Of a DNA stretch of 59,537 nt, positions 28,415 through 36,559 are shown one piece after another (the first letter of the stretch is position 1; each line of letters begins with the position of its first letter). Under the pieces are notes generated by a model, which worked only from the letters and a program-made list of their open reading frames with translations, searched no databases and was not told the origin of the DNA. Source of the stretch: Marinifilum caeruleilacunae (GTDB taxonomy: Bacteria; Bacteroidota; Bacteroidia; Bacteroidales; Marinifilaceae); contig NZ_RZNH01000034.1 of assembly GCF_013141825.1 (NCBI RefSeq), positions 1 through 59,537 on the forward strand, written 5' to 3'. A program made the position numbers and the translations under genes.

Positions 28415-28503
28415 TCTTTTAATATTTTTCAGGTTTAGATTTTTATCTGTATTCGAATTGTTAAACACGAAAAAAGTTAAATTATTGTACAATAACAAAG
28501 TTA

Positions 28504-29226
28504 TTACAACAATATTCTTTCAAAATTTTCTTCGGGAATTAAAGGTTCTCCCTGGTAGCGTAAAAACAATTGTGCTGTAGCCAATATATCTTTTTCACAG
28601 TAAATCGCGATTCGTTCTAAATCATTTTCTTTCCAGTACACTTCACCTACCATCGAACCATCAATATCATCTTTTGGTGTTGGAATATTAAATACCTCGC
28701 ACAATAAAGCCAAAGATGTATAGTGCTTGTAATCGCCAAATTTCCACAATTCCATCGTATCAATAAACTGAACTTCCCACGGCTTTTTCCCTGCAATATC
28801 AAGAATATCAGGCAAAGTAATACCGTTAATCAACATTCTACGGGCGATATACGGAAAATCAAATTCTTTCCCATTGTGTGCACATAAGTTGCGATATGGT
28901 TTGCTGCAAAATCGAGTCAGCATATCGGCAAACTCTTCCAACAACAGTCTTTCATCATCGCCATAAAACGATTTTGCAACAAATTTGCGTCCTCCTTCTT
29001 TATAGGTTATCATTCCTGTTGATATGCAAACAATTTTACCAAACTCTGCATAAATTCCTGCTCGCTGATAAACATCGGCAGGAGTCTCGTCTTCTTTTCG
29101 AAAATAATTGGATTTCTTTTCCCATAAATCCTGCAGTTTAGGTGAAAGTTGTTCGAAATCCTCGGTTCCCGAAACTGTCTCTATATCAATAAAAAGTAAA
29201 CTATCGGCTTTGATTTTATTAAGCAT
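28504..29226 (-). CDS. Predicted 3'-5' exonuclease (PolB-like DEDD family)
   Basis: A 240-residue RNase H-fold nuclease. Acidic metal ligands are visible in FIDIETVSG (DxE), in the HNGKEFDFPYIARR stretch (D), and in YCEKDILAT (D), which fit the DEDDy group. Family members are called PolB-associated or predicted exonucleases of unknown biological role. The gene lies between the lipoprotein gene and udk, with the udk terminator upstream. Confidence 0.85.
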   Translation of the reverse strand: MLNKIKADSLLFIDIETVSGTEDFEQLSPKLQDLWEKKSNYFRKEDETPADVYQRAGIYAEFGKIVCISTGMITYKEGGRKFVAKSFYGDDERLLLEEFADMLTRFCSKPYRNLCAHNGKEFDFPYIARRMLINGITLPDILDIAGKKPWEVQFIDTMELWKFGDYKHYTSLALLCEVFNIPTPKDDIDGSMVGEVYWKENDLERIAIYCEKDILATAQLFLRYQGEPLIPEENFERILL

Positions 29227-29260
29227 GGCAATGATTTATCATAAACAAAGTGAAAAGGTA

Positions 29261-29292
29261 TAAAAAAAGGAGACTCAAACAAAGCCTCCTTT
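29261..29292 (-). terminator. Terminator after udk
   Basis: AAAGGAGACT and AGCCTCCTTT pair with one internal mismatch, followed by seven T's on the minus strand. Confidence 0.7.
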
Positions 29293-29310
29293 CAATATCT
29301 TATTCACAAT

Positions 29311-29928
29311 TTATAATTTCACAATCAGGTTCTTCTCAATAAAATGAGTCAGAATATTAATTGCAACCACATTGTTTCCTCCTTGTGGTACAATGATATC
29401 TGCATAGCGTTTCGAGGGTTCGATAAATTGCAGGTGCATTGGTTTTACGGTTTTTTCATAGCGATCCAAAACCTTATTCACCGAACGCCCGCGCTCAACA
29501 ATATCTCTTTTTATTACCCTGTTCAATCGATCATCGGCATCGCAATCAACAAAAATTTTCAAATCCATTAATTCGCGAAGTTCAGGGTGTGTTAATGCCA
29601 AAATACCTTCAACAATGATTACTTCCTTCGGCTCAACCTTAATGGTTTCTTCAGATCGTAGGCAGGTTAAATACGAGTAGATAGGCTGATCAATAGCCTC
29701 TCCTTTTTTTAATTTTGCAATATGATCAACCAGCAATTCGAACTCAATAGATCTTGGATGATCAAAATTGATTTCCTGGCGCTCTTCCAATGGCAGGTGA
29801 GCATTATCTCTATAGTATGAGTCCTGTGGCAATACAGCAACTTCTCCTTGTGGCAGCTTTTCTATTATTTTTCTAACAACCGTAGTTTTACCTGATCCGG
29901 TACCTCCTGCAATTCCAATAATCAACAT
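29311..29928 (-). CDS. udk: Uridine kinase
   Basis: Salvages uridine and cytidine to UMP and CMP. The 205-residue P-loop kinase has GGTGSGKTTV at the N-terminus, the lid and substrate motifs DSYYRD and NFDHPRSIEFELL, and RRD-type residues near VIKRDIVERGRS. It is divergent from the Dabb gene. Confidence 0.96.
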   Translation of the reverse strand: MLIIGIAGGTGSGKTTVVRKIIEKLPQGEVAVLPQDSYYRDNAHLPLEERQEINFDHPRSIEFELLVDHIAKLKKGEAIDQPIYSYLTCLRSEETIKVEPKEVIIVEGILALTHPELRELMDLKIFVDCDADDRLNRVIKRDIVERGRSVNKVLDRYEKTVKPMHLQFIEPSKRYADIIVPQGGNNVVAINILTHFIEKNLIVKL

Positions 29929-29963
29929 GTTGTATGATATTTAGATGTTTGCTGCAAAATTGA

Positions 29964-29971
29964 TACTTTTG
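29964..29971 (+). promoter_or_regulatory. -7 motif for the Dabb gene
   Basis: TACTTTTG matches TAnnTTTG, 46 bases ahead of the start codon. Confidence 0.45.
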
Positions 29972-30017
29972 CAATAATTCGGCAAGCAAATTACTAATTA
30001 TTTAAAAAAGAATTGAG

Positions 30018-30320
30018 ATGATCAAACACATTGCAATGTTTAAGTTCAAGGCTTTCGGGTCTGAAGAGGAGAAGAAGAAGTACCAGGAAAGATTAGTAAA
30101 AGCATTTGACGGATTAGATAAAATCATTCCGGAAATCAAGTTTTTGCAAATCGGTTTCGACCAGTTAAAATCAGATGCATCCTATGATTTTATTGTGAAT
30201 GTTGATATTGAAAACCTGCAAGCCTTATCGGTATACGCCACACATCCTGATCACGTAAAAGCAGTTGAAGTAATTAAAGAAATGGCGATTGACCGTAAGG
30301 TAATCGACTACGAATTTTAA
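30018..30320 (+). CDS. Dabb-family (stress-responsive alpha/beta barrel) protein
   Basis: A 100-residue single-domain protein beginning MIKHIAMFKFKA and ending near HPDHVKAVEVIKEM, which fits the dimeric alpha+beta barrel (Dabb) family. Such proteins are small cytoplasmic dimers, some enzymes and some of unknown role. Nothing nearby fixes the function. It lies 53 bases ahead of manA on the same strand. Confidence 0.88.
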   Translation: MIKHIAMFKFKAFGSEEEKKKYQERLVKAFDGLDKIIPEIKFLQIGFDQLKSDASYDFIVNVDIENLQALSVYATHPDHVKAVEVIKEMAIDRKVIDYEF

Positions 30321-30373
30321 TAGATTCCAAAAGCCATAAAAAACATCAATCAAATTATTTAATCGTACAAAAA

Positions 30374-31354
30374 ATGAGTTTGTATCCTTTAAAATTTAAG
30401 CCAATCCTAAAAGATAAAATTTGGGGTGGCAGCAAATTAAAAACAGTTTTGAACAAAGATTTTTCTCCTCTGCCTAATGCGGGTGAGAGTTGGGAAATTT
30501 CGGGAGTAGAAGGAGATATTTCCCTTGTAAGCAATGGTACGCTTGCAGGGAACAATCTTGAAGAGTTAATTGAAGTTTATATGGGCGACCTTGTTGGCGA
30601 TCATGTTTACGACAAATTCGGAATGGAATTTCCTTTGCTAATTAAATTTATCGACGCCAACGATGTATTATCGATTCAAGTGCATCCTGACGACGAGCTA
30701 TCAAAAGAAAGACACAATGCTTTCGGAAAAACCGAAATGTGGTATGTCATCGAAGCTGATAAAGGATCCGAACTAATTGTAGGCTTCAACCAGGAGGTTG
30801 ATAAAGCAAAGTATGTTGCCAAGCTTGATGAAGGAAAATTGGAAGAAATACTGAACAACGAACCTGTAGAAAAAGGAAGTTGTTTCTTTATTCCTGCCGG
30901 TAGAGTTCATGCCATTGGAAAAGGCATTTTACTTGCCGAAATTCAGCAAACCTCTGATGTTACCTACCGCATGTACGATTGGAACAGAACCGATGACCAG
31001 GGAAATCCACGCGAATTGCACACCGAATTAGCGGTTGATGCTATTGATTATAGCTTCGAGAAAAAATACAGAACAGACTACGAAACCAAATTGAACGAAA
31101 CGAAAGAATTGGTTCGCTGTCCTTATTTTACAACCAATACTCTCGAATTCGATAAGCAAACCGAAAAGGACTATTCACAATTGGATTCATTTGTAATTTA
31201 CATGTGCCTTGATGGTGATTTTACCATTGAAAGCGAAGGTGGGATTACCACTGAAGTTGCCAAAGGTGAAACCGTCTTAATTCCAGCTGCCCTGGAAAAC
31301 GTGATTCTATTCCCAAAAGGAAAAACTGAAATTCTTGAAGTATATATCAAGTAA
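30374..31354 (+). CDS. manA: Mannose-6-phosphate isomerase, class I
   Basis: Interconverts fructose 6-phosphate and mannose 6-phosphate. The 326-residue cupin protein shows the metal ligands in LSIQVHPDDELSKERH (Gln, His), in KTEMWYV (Glu) and in PAGRVHAIGKG (His). It is the short form common in Bacteroidota and Firmicutes. It could supply mannose or fucose precursors for surface polysaccharide. A strong terminator follows. Confidence 0.95.
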   Translation: MSLYPLKFKPILKDKIWGGSKLKTVLNKDFSPLPNAGESWEISGVEGDISLVSNGTLAGNNLEELIEVYMGDLVGDHVYDKFGMEFPLLIKFIDANDVLSIQVHPDDELSKERHNAFGKTEMWYVIEADKGSELIVGFNQEVDKAKYVAKLDEGKLEEILNNEPVEKGSCFFIPAGRVHAIGKGILLAEIQQTSDVTYRMYDWNRTDDQGNPRELHTELAVDAIDYSFEKKYRTDYETKLNETKELVRCPYFTTNTLEFDKQTEKDYSQLDSFVIYMCLDGDFTIESEGGITTEVAKGETVLIPAALENVILFPKGKTEILEVYIK

Positions 31355-31370
31355 TTTTCTTAACATATTT

Positions 31371-31410
31371 AAAACCCTCTTCTGGCTTTTGTTAGAAGAG
31401 GGTTTTATTT
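31371..31410 (+). terminator. Terminator after manA
   Basis: AAAACCCTCTTCT (31371-31383) and AGAAGAGGGTTTT (31394-31406) form a perfect 13-pair stem followed by T's. Confidence 0.92.
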
Positions 31411-31456
31411 TGTTGAAACTAAAATGATTTTATTTCGGAATATATAAGAATCTGTA

Positions 31457-31464
31457 TACCTTTG
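31457..31464 (+). promoter_or_regulatory. -7 motif for engB, which settles its start codon
   Basis: TACCTTTG matches TAnnTTTG. It overlaps the TTG codon at 31462 that would otherwise be a possible start, and transcription beginning near 31471 supports the ATG at 31486. Confidence 0.65.
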
Positions 31465-31485
31465 CGGTCGAAAACGGAGAACCAA

Positions 31486-32088
31486 ATGAATATTACTGCA
31501 GCAGAATTTGTGATGTCTAATTCGGATGTAAAAAAATGTCCGAAACCAGATAAGCCAGAGTACGCTTTTATTGGGCGTTCGAATGTTGGAAAATCATCCT
31601 TAATTAATATGATTACCAACAATAAGAACCTGGCCAAAACATCTTCCAAGCCTGGAAAAACTCAACTTGTAAACCATTTCCTGATTAATAAGGACTGGTA
31701 TCTTGTAGATTTACCTGGCTATGGATTCGCAAAAGTTGCAAAAAATACCAAACAGCGCTTTTCGCGATTAATTTTTAAATACATCGAGAGCAGACCCAAT
31801 TTAGTCACTCTTTTTGTACTAATTGATTCGCGTCATGAGCCTCAGGCAAAAGATACTGAGTTTATGGAGTGGTTGGGTATTAATGGAATTCCTTTTTCGA
31901 TCATCTTTACCAAAGCCGATAAGCTAACCAAACGAAAACTTAGCGAAAGTATCGACACCTATAAGAAAGTGATGCTTGAAACATGGGAAGAAATGCCTCC
32001 CTATTTTATCAGCTCATCATCTTCAGGCTTAGGCAAGGATGAAATCTTAGATTATATCGAAGAAACCATAAAAATGACAAGGGAATAA
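31486..32088 (+). CDS. engB: Ribosome biogenesis GTPase YihA/YsxC
   Basis: An essential small GTPase that helps assemble the large ribosomal subunit. About 200 residues from the ATG at 31486. G1 [12 protein letters not shown]3 DLPGYG and G4 TKADK motifs are all visible. An upstream in-frame TTG at 31462 is rejected because it lies inside the likely -7 element. It is followed by prs and rplY, which have their own promoters. Confidence 0.96.
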   Translation: MNITAAEFVMSNSDVKKCPKPDKPEYAFIGRSNVGKSSLINMITNNKNLAKTSSKPGKTQLVNHFLINKDWYLVDLPGYGFAKVAKNTKQRFSRLIFKYIESRPNLVTLFVLIDSRHEPQAKDTEFMEWLGINGIPFSIIFTKADKLTKRKLSESIDTYKKVMLETWEEMPPYFISSSSSGLGKDEILDYIEETIKMTRE

Positions 32089-32229
32089 ATCCCTAAAATC
32101 ATATACAAGGAAGATCTCTATTTAAGAAATCTTCTTTTTATTTTAAATAGGCATAGACCTAAGAGAAATTAATTGGTCAAAATATTAACTGTTAGGAAAT
32201 TTAATACATTTTTTTGCTGCAATAATTTT

Positions 32230-32237
32230 TAAATTTG
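32230..32237 (+). promoter_or_regulatory. -7 motif for prs
   Basis: TAAATTTG matches TAnnTTTG and lies 43 bases ahead of the start codon. The gap between engB and prs otherwise contains only a weak hairpin near 32113-32132. Confidence 0.55.
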
Positions 32238-32279
32238 CATTGTAAAAACTTATCTGATTTATAAACAAATAATACATTA

Positions 32280-33212
32280 ATGAAAGCCCCGATTAAAATC
32301 TTTGCTGGTTCCAATAGCGAACACCTGGCAACAAAAATTGCAGATGCTGCTGGTTTAAAAGTTGGAGAATCTAGCATTATTCGATTCAGCGATGGAGAAT
32401 TTGAAACTGCTTACGAAGAAACAGTACGTGGTGCACACGTATTTATCGTACAATCAACTTATCCTCCTACTGACAATTTAATGGAACTATTGTGGATGAT
32501 TGATGCAGCAAAAAGAGCATCGGCCTACAAAGTTTGCGCTGTAATCCCTTATTTCGGTTTCGCACGTCAAGACAGAAAAGATCGCCCAAGAGTTGCAATT
32601 GGTGCAAAATTGGTTGCTAACCTTTTAATGGCTGCTGGTGTTGACCGTGTAATGACAATGGATTTACATGCTGACCAAATTCAAGGATTCTTTGATGTAC
32701 CTGTTGACCACCTTTATGGTTCTTCAGTTCTTCTTCCTTATATCGAAGAATTAAAGCTTGATAACCTTGTAGTGGCATCTCCTGATATGGGTGGTAGTAA
32801 AAGAGCAAATGCCTATGCAAAATATTTAAATGCAGGTTTAGCAATTTGCCACAAACGTAGAGAGAAAGCAAATGTAGTTGGAGAAATGACTGCAATTGGT
32901 GAAGTTGAAGGCAAAAATGTTGTAATCGTAGACGATATGATTGATACTGCGGGTACCATTGCAAAAGCTGCAAATATGTTGAAAGAAAAAGGTGCAAAAA
33001 GCGTTCGCGCCATTGCGTCACATCCAGTACTTTCAGGACCAGCTTATGAAAGAATCGAGGAATCGGCTTTAGAAGAGGTAATCTTTACCGACTCTATTCC
33101 ACTAAGAGGAGAAAGTCAAAAGATTAAATCTTTAACCATTGCTGATATTTTCGCGAAAACAATTCAGAATGTTTACAATTGCGAATCAATCAGTTCCAAT
33201 TTTATTTTATAA
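32280..33212 (+). CDS. prs: Ribose-phosphate pyrophosphokinase
   Basis: Makes PRPP from ribose 5-phosphate and ATP for nucleotide, His, Trp and NAD synthesis. The 310-residue protein has the flexible-loop region YFGFARQDRKDRPR, the DLHADQIQGFF segment, and the PRPP motif VVIVDDMIDTAGT. It is the usual class I enzyme. It immediately precedes the rplY promoter. Confidence 0.97.
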   Translation: MKAPIKIFAGSNSEHLATKIADAAGLKVGESSIIRFSDGEFETAYEETVRGAHVFIVQSTYPPTDNLMELLWMIDAAKRASAYKVCAVIPYFGFARQDRKDRPRVAIGAKLVANLLMAAGVDRVMTMDLHADQIQGFFDVPVDHLYGSSVLLPYIEELKLDNLVVASPDMGGSKRANAYAKYLNAGLAICHKRREKANVVGEMTAIGEVEGKNVVIVDDMIDTAGTIAKAANMLKEKGAKSVRAIASHPVLSGPAYERIEESALEEVIFTDSIPLRGESQKIKSLTIADIFAKTIQNVYNCESISSNFIL

Positions 33213-33216
33213 TTAT

Positions 33217-33224
33217 TATCTTTG
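33217..33224 (+). promoter_or_regulatory. -7 motif for rplY
   Basis: TATCTTTG, a perfect TAnnTTTG match, starts five bases after the prs stop codon. Transcription would begin near 33231, giving a leader of about 97 bases. Confidence 0.7.
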
Positions 33225-33253
33225 CGCGGATTTTAGGTAAAACTATTATAAAC

Positions 33254-33313
33254 GTGTGATGGGATATCAATAGAACTTTTTTACCGGGTGATGACATTGG
33301 TATTGAGTAACAC
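33254..33313 (+). promoter_or_regulatory. Putative L25-binding leader RNA that mimics 5S rRNA loop E
   Basis: In the rplY 5' leader GUGU (33254-33257) pairs with ACAC (33310-33313), and GAUAUCAAU (33263-33271) pairs with AUUGGUAUU (33296-33304) with two wobbles. Between them GAUGG (33258-33262) faces GAGUA (33305-33309). From memory of E. coli 5S rRNA, loop E is GAUGGUA facing GAGAGUA, so the five-base core on each strand is identical. Loop E is the known binding site of L25. The element ends 14 bases before the rplY start codon, so bound L25 could block translation. The structure is read by eye and the function is inferred. Confidence 0.55.
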
Positions 33314-33327
33314 AAAATAATTTTCAA

Positions 33328-33909
33328 ATGAAAACATTAGAATTAAAAGGTTCTTTAAGAACTGACTTAGGAAAAAAAGCGACTAAAGCTTTACGTAGAG
33401 CAGAAATGGTTCCTTGTGAATTGTATGGTGGTGAAGAAAACATTCACTTTGCAATTAGCGAGAAAGACATCAACAAATTGCTTTATACTCCAGAAACTTT
33501 CATCGTAAAATTCGACGTTGAAGGTAAAGTGTTTACTGCAGTAATGAGAGAAGTTCAATTCCACGCTACTAATGATAAAGCACTTCACGCTGATTTTTTC
33601 CAGGTTTTCGAAGACAAAGCTTTCGAAGTTCAGATTCCAATTAAGGTTGAAGGATTCGCGAAAGGTGTTCAGGCCGGTGGTAAATTGGCAGTGAACTTGA
33701 GAAAACTAAAAGTAAAAGGTTTAATGAAAGATCTTCCTGAATTCTTGCCTATCGATGTAACTGAATTAGGTCTTGGTAAGAGTACTCAGATTAGAGAACT
33801 TGCTTTCGATAACCTAGAACTATTGAATGCTAAAAACGCCGTAGTTGTACAGGTTAAGCTTACAAGAGCTGCTCGTGCTGCTGCACAGGCTGCAACTACA
33901 GAAGAATAA
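33328..33909 (+). CDS. rplY: 50S ribosomal protein L25, Ctc form
   Basis: A 193-residue L25 with the N-terminal 5S-rRNA-binding domain (about 1-90; GSLRTDLGKKATKALRRAEMVPCELYGG) and the C-terminal beta domain (about 95-185) that marks the longer Ctc/TL5 type. It binds loop E of 5S rRNA in the large subunit. Family knowledge is secure. The leader contains a loop E-like structure, which suggests autogenous control. A strong terminator follows, so it is transcribed alone. Confidence 0.97.
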   Translation: MKTLELKGSLRTDLGKKATKALRRAEMVPCELYGGEENIHFAISEKDINKLLYTPETFIVKFDVEGKVFTAVMREVQFHATNDKALHADFFQVFEDKAFEVQIPIKVEGFAKGVQAGGKLAVNLRKLKVKGLMKDLPEFLPIDVTELGLGKSTQIRELAFDNLELLNAKNAVVVQVKLTRAARAAAQAATTEE

Positions 33910-33931
33910 TTTATTCTCTGGCAAAAAATAT

Positions 33932-33964
33932 AACCTCCCGGGCCTTTGGCATGGGAGGTTTTTT
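33932..33964 (+). terminator. Terminator after rplY
   Basis: AACCTCCC and GGGAGGTT close a stem with an inner GGCCTTTGGC segment, followed by a T run. Confidence 0.88.
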
Positions 33965-34016
33965 AATACCAAATTTTCTGATATCAATACACATCCATAG
34001 ATTCAAACAATTATTC

Positions 34017-34024
34017 TAACTTTG
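34017..34024 (+). promoter_or_regulatory. -7 motif for pth
   Basis: TAACTTTG matches TAnnTTTG. Transcription would start near 34031, only about two bases ahead of the first possible pth start at 34033, so either that message is nearly leaderless or translation starts at 34102. Confidence 0.5.
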
Positions 34025-34032
34025 GATTTGTT

Positions 34033-34677
34033 ATGATTCAATTCCTGAAAAACATATTGGGGAAAATATCTTCCCCTAATAGTGATAAAAAAAATGATCC
34101 AATGAAATATCTGGTTGTGGGTTTAGGCAATATTGGCGCAGAATATCACAATACCCGTCACAATATTGGCTTTAGTATTTTGGATGCATTGGCAGAAACC
34201 GCAAAAATTGAGTTTAAAGATGCTCGATACGGTGCCATGACAGAATACAAATTTAAAGGCAGGACTTATATTCTGGTGAAGCCAAGCACCTATATGAACC
34301 TTAGCGGAAAAGCCGTAAACTACTGGTTGCAAAAAGAAAAAATCCCAGTTGAAAACATGATGATATTGGTGGATGATCTTGCTCTTCCATTTGGAACTTT
34401 ACGCTTAAGGCCAAAAGGCAGCGATGCCGGACATAATGGTTTAAAGCACATCAACGAAACTTTGGGGCATCAAAGTTATGCTCGCCTTCGATTTGGTATA
34501 GGCGACGATTTTCACAAAGGCCAGCAGGTTGATTACGTTCTGGGAAAATGGACCGATGAAGAAAAGGAAAAACTACCGGAACTATACAAAATCTGTATTA
34601 ACATGATTAAAGGAATGAGCACCATTGGTATCCAACGTACAATGACTGCTTATAACACCAAGAAAAACGGTAAATAA
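34033..34677 (+). CDS. pth: Peptidyl-tRNA hydrolase
   Basis: Releases tRNA from peptidyl-tRNA that drops off the ribosome. The core begins at [24 protein letters not shown], with the catalytic His in TRHNIG and the conserved YMNLSG and DDLALPFG. The annotated 214 residues include a 23-residue lysine-rich N-terminal extension ([11 protein letters not shown]...). The usual family start corresponds to the ATG at 34102. The promoter position leaves the choice open. It lies 7 bases ahead of the S4-domain gene, so the two are likely cotranscribed. Confidence 0.9.
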   Translation: MIQFLKNILGKISSPNSDKKNDPMKYLVVGLGNIGAEYHNTRHNIGFSILDALAETAKIEFKDARYGAMTEYKFKGRTYILVKPSTYMNLSGKAVNYWLQKEKIPVENMMILVDDLALPFGTLRLRPKGSDAGHNGLKHINETLGHQSYARLRFGIGDDFHKGQQVDYVLGKWTDEEKEKLPELYKICINMIKGMSTIGIQRTMTAYNTKKNGK

Positions 34678-34684
34678 TAATAGT

Positions 34685-35062
34685 ATGGACGAGAAGGTAA
34701 GAGTTGACAAATGGATGTGGGCGGTACGAATTTTCAAAACACGCAGCATGGCAGCCGATGCTTGTAAAAAAGGTAAGGTTACTATAAACGGTGTTAGCAT
34801 TAAACCTTCGCGCGAAGTAAAACTGAACGAAAAAATTGATATTCGAGTTCCTCCGATTATTCGCAGCTACCAGGTAAAAGCAATTTCGGGCAAAAGAATG
34901 TCGGCCAAATTAGCTGTTGATTTTGTAGAGGATGTTACAGCTCAAGATCAACTTGACTTGCTAAATGCTACCAAAACCTATGGGTTTGAACAAAGACAGA
35001 GAGGAAGCGGTCGTCCAACGAAACAAGAGCGTCGATTAATAGATAAGCTTAAAAAAGGCTAA
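34685..35062 (+). CDS. S4-domain RNA-binding protein (Hsp15-like)
   Basis: A 125-residue protein with an S4 RNA-binding domain at about 5-65 (VRVDKWMWAVRIFKTRSMAADACKKGKVTING) and a basic C-terminus. It resembles Hsp15 (HslR), which in E. coli binds free 50S subunits carrying stalled nascent chains. Placement directly behind pth, another rescue factor for peptidyl-tRNA, supports a ribosome-rescue role. That link is inferred. Confidence 0.9.
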   Translation: MDEKVRVDKWMWAVRIFKTRSMAADACKKGKVTINGVSIKPSREVKLNEKIDIRVPPIIRSYQVKAISGKRMSAKLAVDFVEDVTAQDQLDLLNATKTYGFEQRQRGSGRPTKQERRLIDKLKKG

Positions 35063-35132
35063 ACACGCCAAAATAATAATCTGTAAAAGCTTAATAATGC
35101 TTATAAAAACAAGCACAAACTGATAATTCATC

Positions 35133-35672
35133 ATGATCATAGCACAAGAAAAAAGAAAAACCAACTTAGCCGAATACATTTTATACATGTGGCAGGTAGA
35201 AGATATCTTAAGAGCCTACAAATTCGATATTGAAGCTGTGGATAAAAACATCATTTCGCAGTTTAAACAGGATGAAGCGAAGCATCAGGAAATCAGAGCA
35301 TGGTACGAGAACCTGATTGAAATGATGAAGCTTGAAAAAGTGGAAGAACGTGGTCATTTGCAAATTCTAAAAAACAATGTGAATGAATTGTTCGATTATC
35401 ACATGCACCTTTTAAACAACAAAAAGGATGCAGCCTACATTGGTTTATTTGAAAAAGCTGCTGGCAACATTAACGAATTTCGCCAAAAATCGCAGGCAAA
35501 AGAAGAGAATAATGATATTGAAGTCTGCCTCACTGCTTTATATGGCATTTTAATGCTAAAACTTCAGCAGAAAGAAATCTCTAAAGAAACGATAGCAGCA
35601 GTAACCACATTTAGCCAGTTAATTTCAGATTTAACTGCCAAGTACAAAGCCTTCGAAGAAGAAAAAGAATAA
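35133..35672 (+). CDS. DUF4924-family protein
   Basis: A 179-residue, mostly helical cytoplasmic protein beginning MIIAQEKRKTNLAEYILYMWQVEDILRAY, which fits the Bacteroidota family DUF4924. No catalytic motif is visible. The function is unknown. It lies between ribosome-related genes and a transporter, with 70 bases upstream and 18 bases downstream, so it is probably part of the same transcript as the EamA gene. Confidence 0.8.
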   Translation: MIIAQEKRKTNLAEYILYMWQVEDILRAYKFDIEAVDKNIISQFKQDEAKHQEIRAWYENLIEMMKLEKVEERGHLQILKNNVNELFDYHMHLLNNKKDAAYIGLFEKAAGNINEFRQKSQAKEENNDIEVCLTALYGILMLKLQQKEISKETIAAVTTFSQLISDLTAKYKAFEEEKE

Positions 35673-35690
35673 TTCAAGCCTTAAATATTT

Positions 35691-36557
35691 ATGGAAGGAT
35701 CGAACAAAAAAAGCAATTGGTTTTTACTTTTACTGGTATCATTCATTTGGGGAAGCCCATACATATTAAGGGAAATTGCCTTAGAAAGCTTTAGCCACGA
35801 TCAGGTTGCTGCATTTCAGGTTTTTCTCTCCTTTATACTCTTTCTTCCATTAATATTTAAGAATCTCAAAAAACTTGGCAAGAATAATTTTATTCCATTA
35901 ATACTATCGGGTTTAACCGGTAACATTGGTCCTTCGTACTTTTTTGCCAAAGCTCAAACCTTAATAAGTTCCTCTATTGCTGGTATGCTTACTGCAATGC
36001 TGCCAACAATCACTTTATTAATGGCAATCCTGCTGTTTAAAAACAAAACCAACATAAAAATAATCGGTGGTATTGTTCTAGGTTTTGCAGGCACATTAAT
36101 TATCATTTTTTCAGGTGAATCTCATGGAACTACACATATAATGGGCGTTTTCTATGTTTTTATGGCCATGGTTTCGGTGGCTGCCAGTATTAACATTATA
36201 AGCTTTGCCTTACCAAAATTAACGGGAACCGAAATTGCATCTTTGGCTTTTCTTTTTGTAGGGCCAAGTGCGGGATGTTATCTTTTATTTACAGATTTGA
36301 GCGCACCTTTAATGGCCGAAAACTTTACAAACAGTGCATTAATGCTGGCTTTACTTGCCAGTCTGACTTTTGCCGGTGTAATGTTCTACAATCGCCTCAT
36401 CAAACAGTCATCACACGTTTTTGCAGCCTCAATTGCCTATCTTATTCCAATAGTCGCAATTTTCTGGGGAATTGTAATTGGTGGCGATCATATCAGTTTA
36501 GCTCAAATCGCATCAATTATCATTATCTTAGTGGGAGTTAATCTAACACATCGATAA
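35691..36557 (+). CDS. EamA/DMT-family transporter
   Basis: A 288-residue inner-membrane protein with about ten hydrophobic helices arranged as two EamA repeats (about 10-140 and 150-285). The N-terminal FIWGSPYILREIAL resembles drug/metabolite transporters. The substrate is unknown. It ends 2 bases before the lnt start codon, so the two are translated in tandem. Confidence 0.88.
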   Translation: MEGSNKKSNWFLLLLVSFIWGSPYILREIALESFSHDQVAAFQVFLSFILFLPLIFKNLKKLGKNNFIPLILSGLTGNIGPSYFFAKAQTLISSSIAGMLTAMLPTITLLMAILLFKNKTNIKIIGGIVLGFAGTLIIIFSGESHGTTHIMGVFYVFMAMVSVAASINIISFALPKLTGTEIASLAFLFVGPSAGCYLLFTDLSAPLMAENFTNSALMLALLASLTFAGVMFYNRLIKQSSHVFAASIAYLIPIVAIFWGIVIGGDHISLAQIASIIIILVGVNLTHR

Positions 36558-36559
36558 TT

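Noticed and set aside
32617-33021. A 134-codon minus-strand frame opposite prs
   Set aside because: It is the shadow of prs, with a composition (many Leu, Gln, His) created by reading the complementary strand of a conserved gene.
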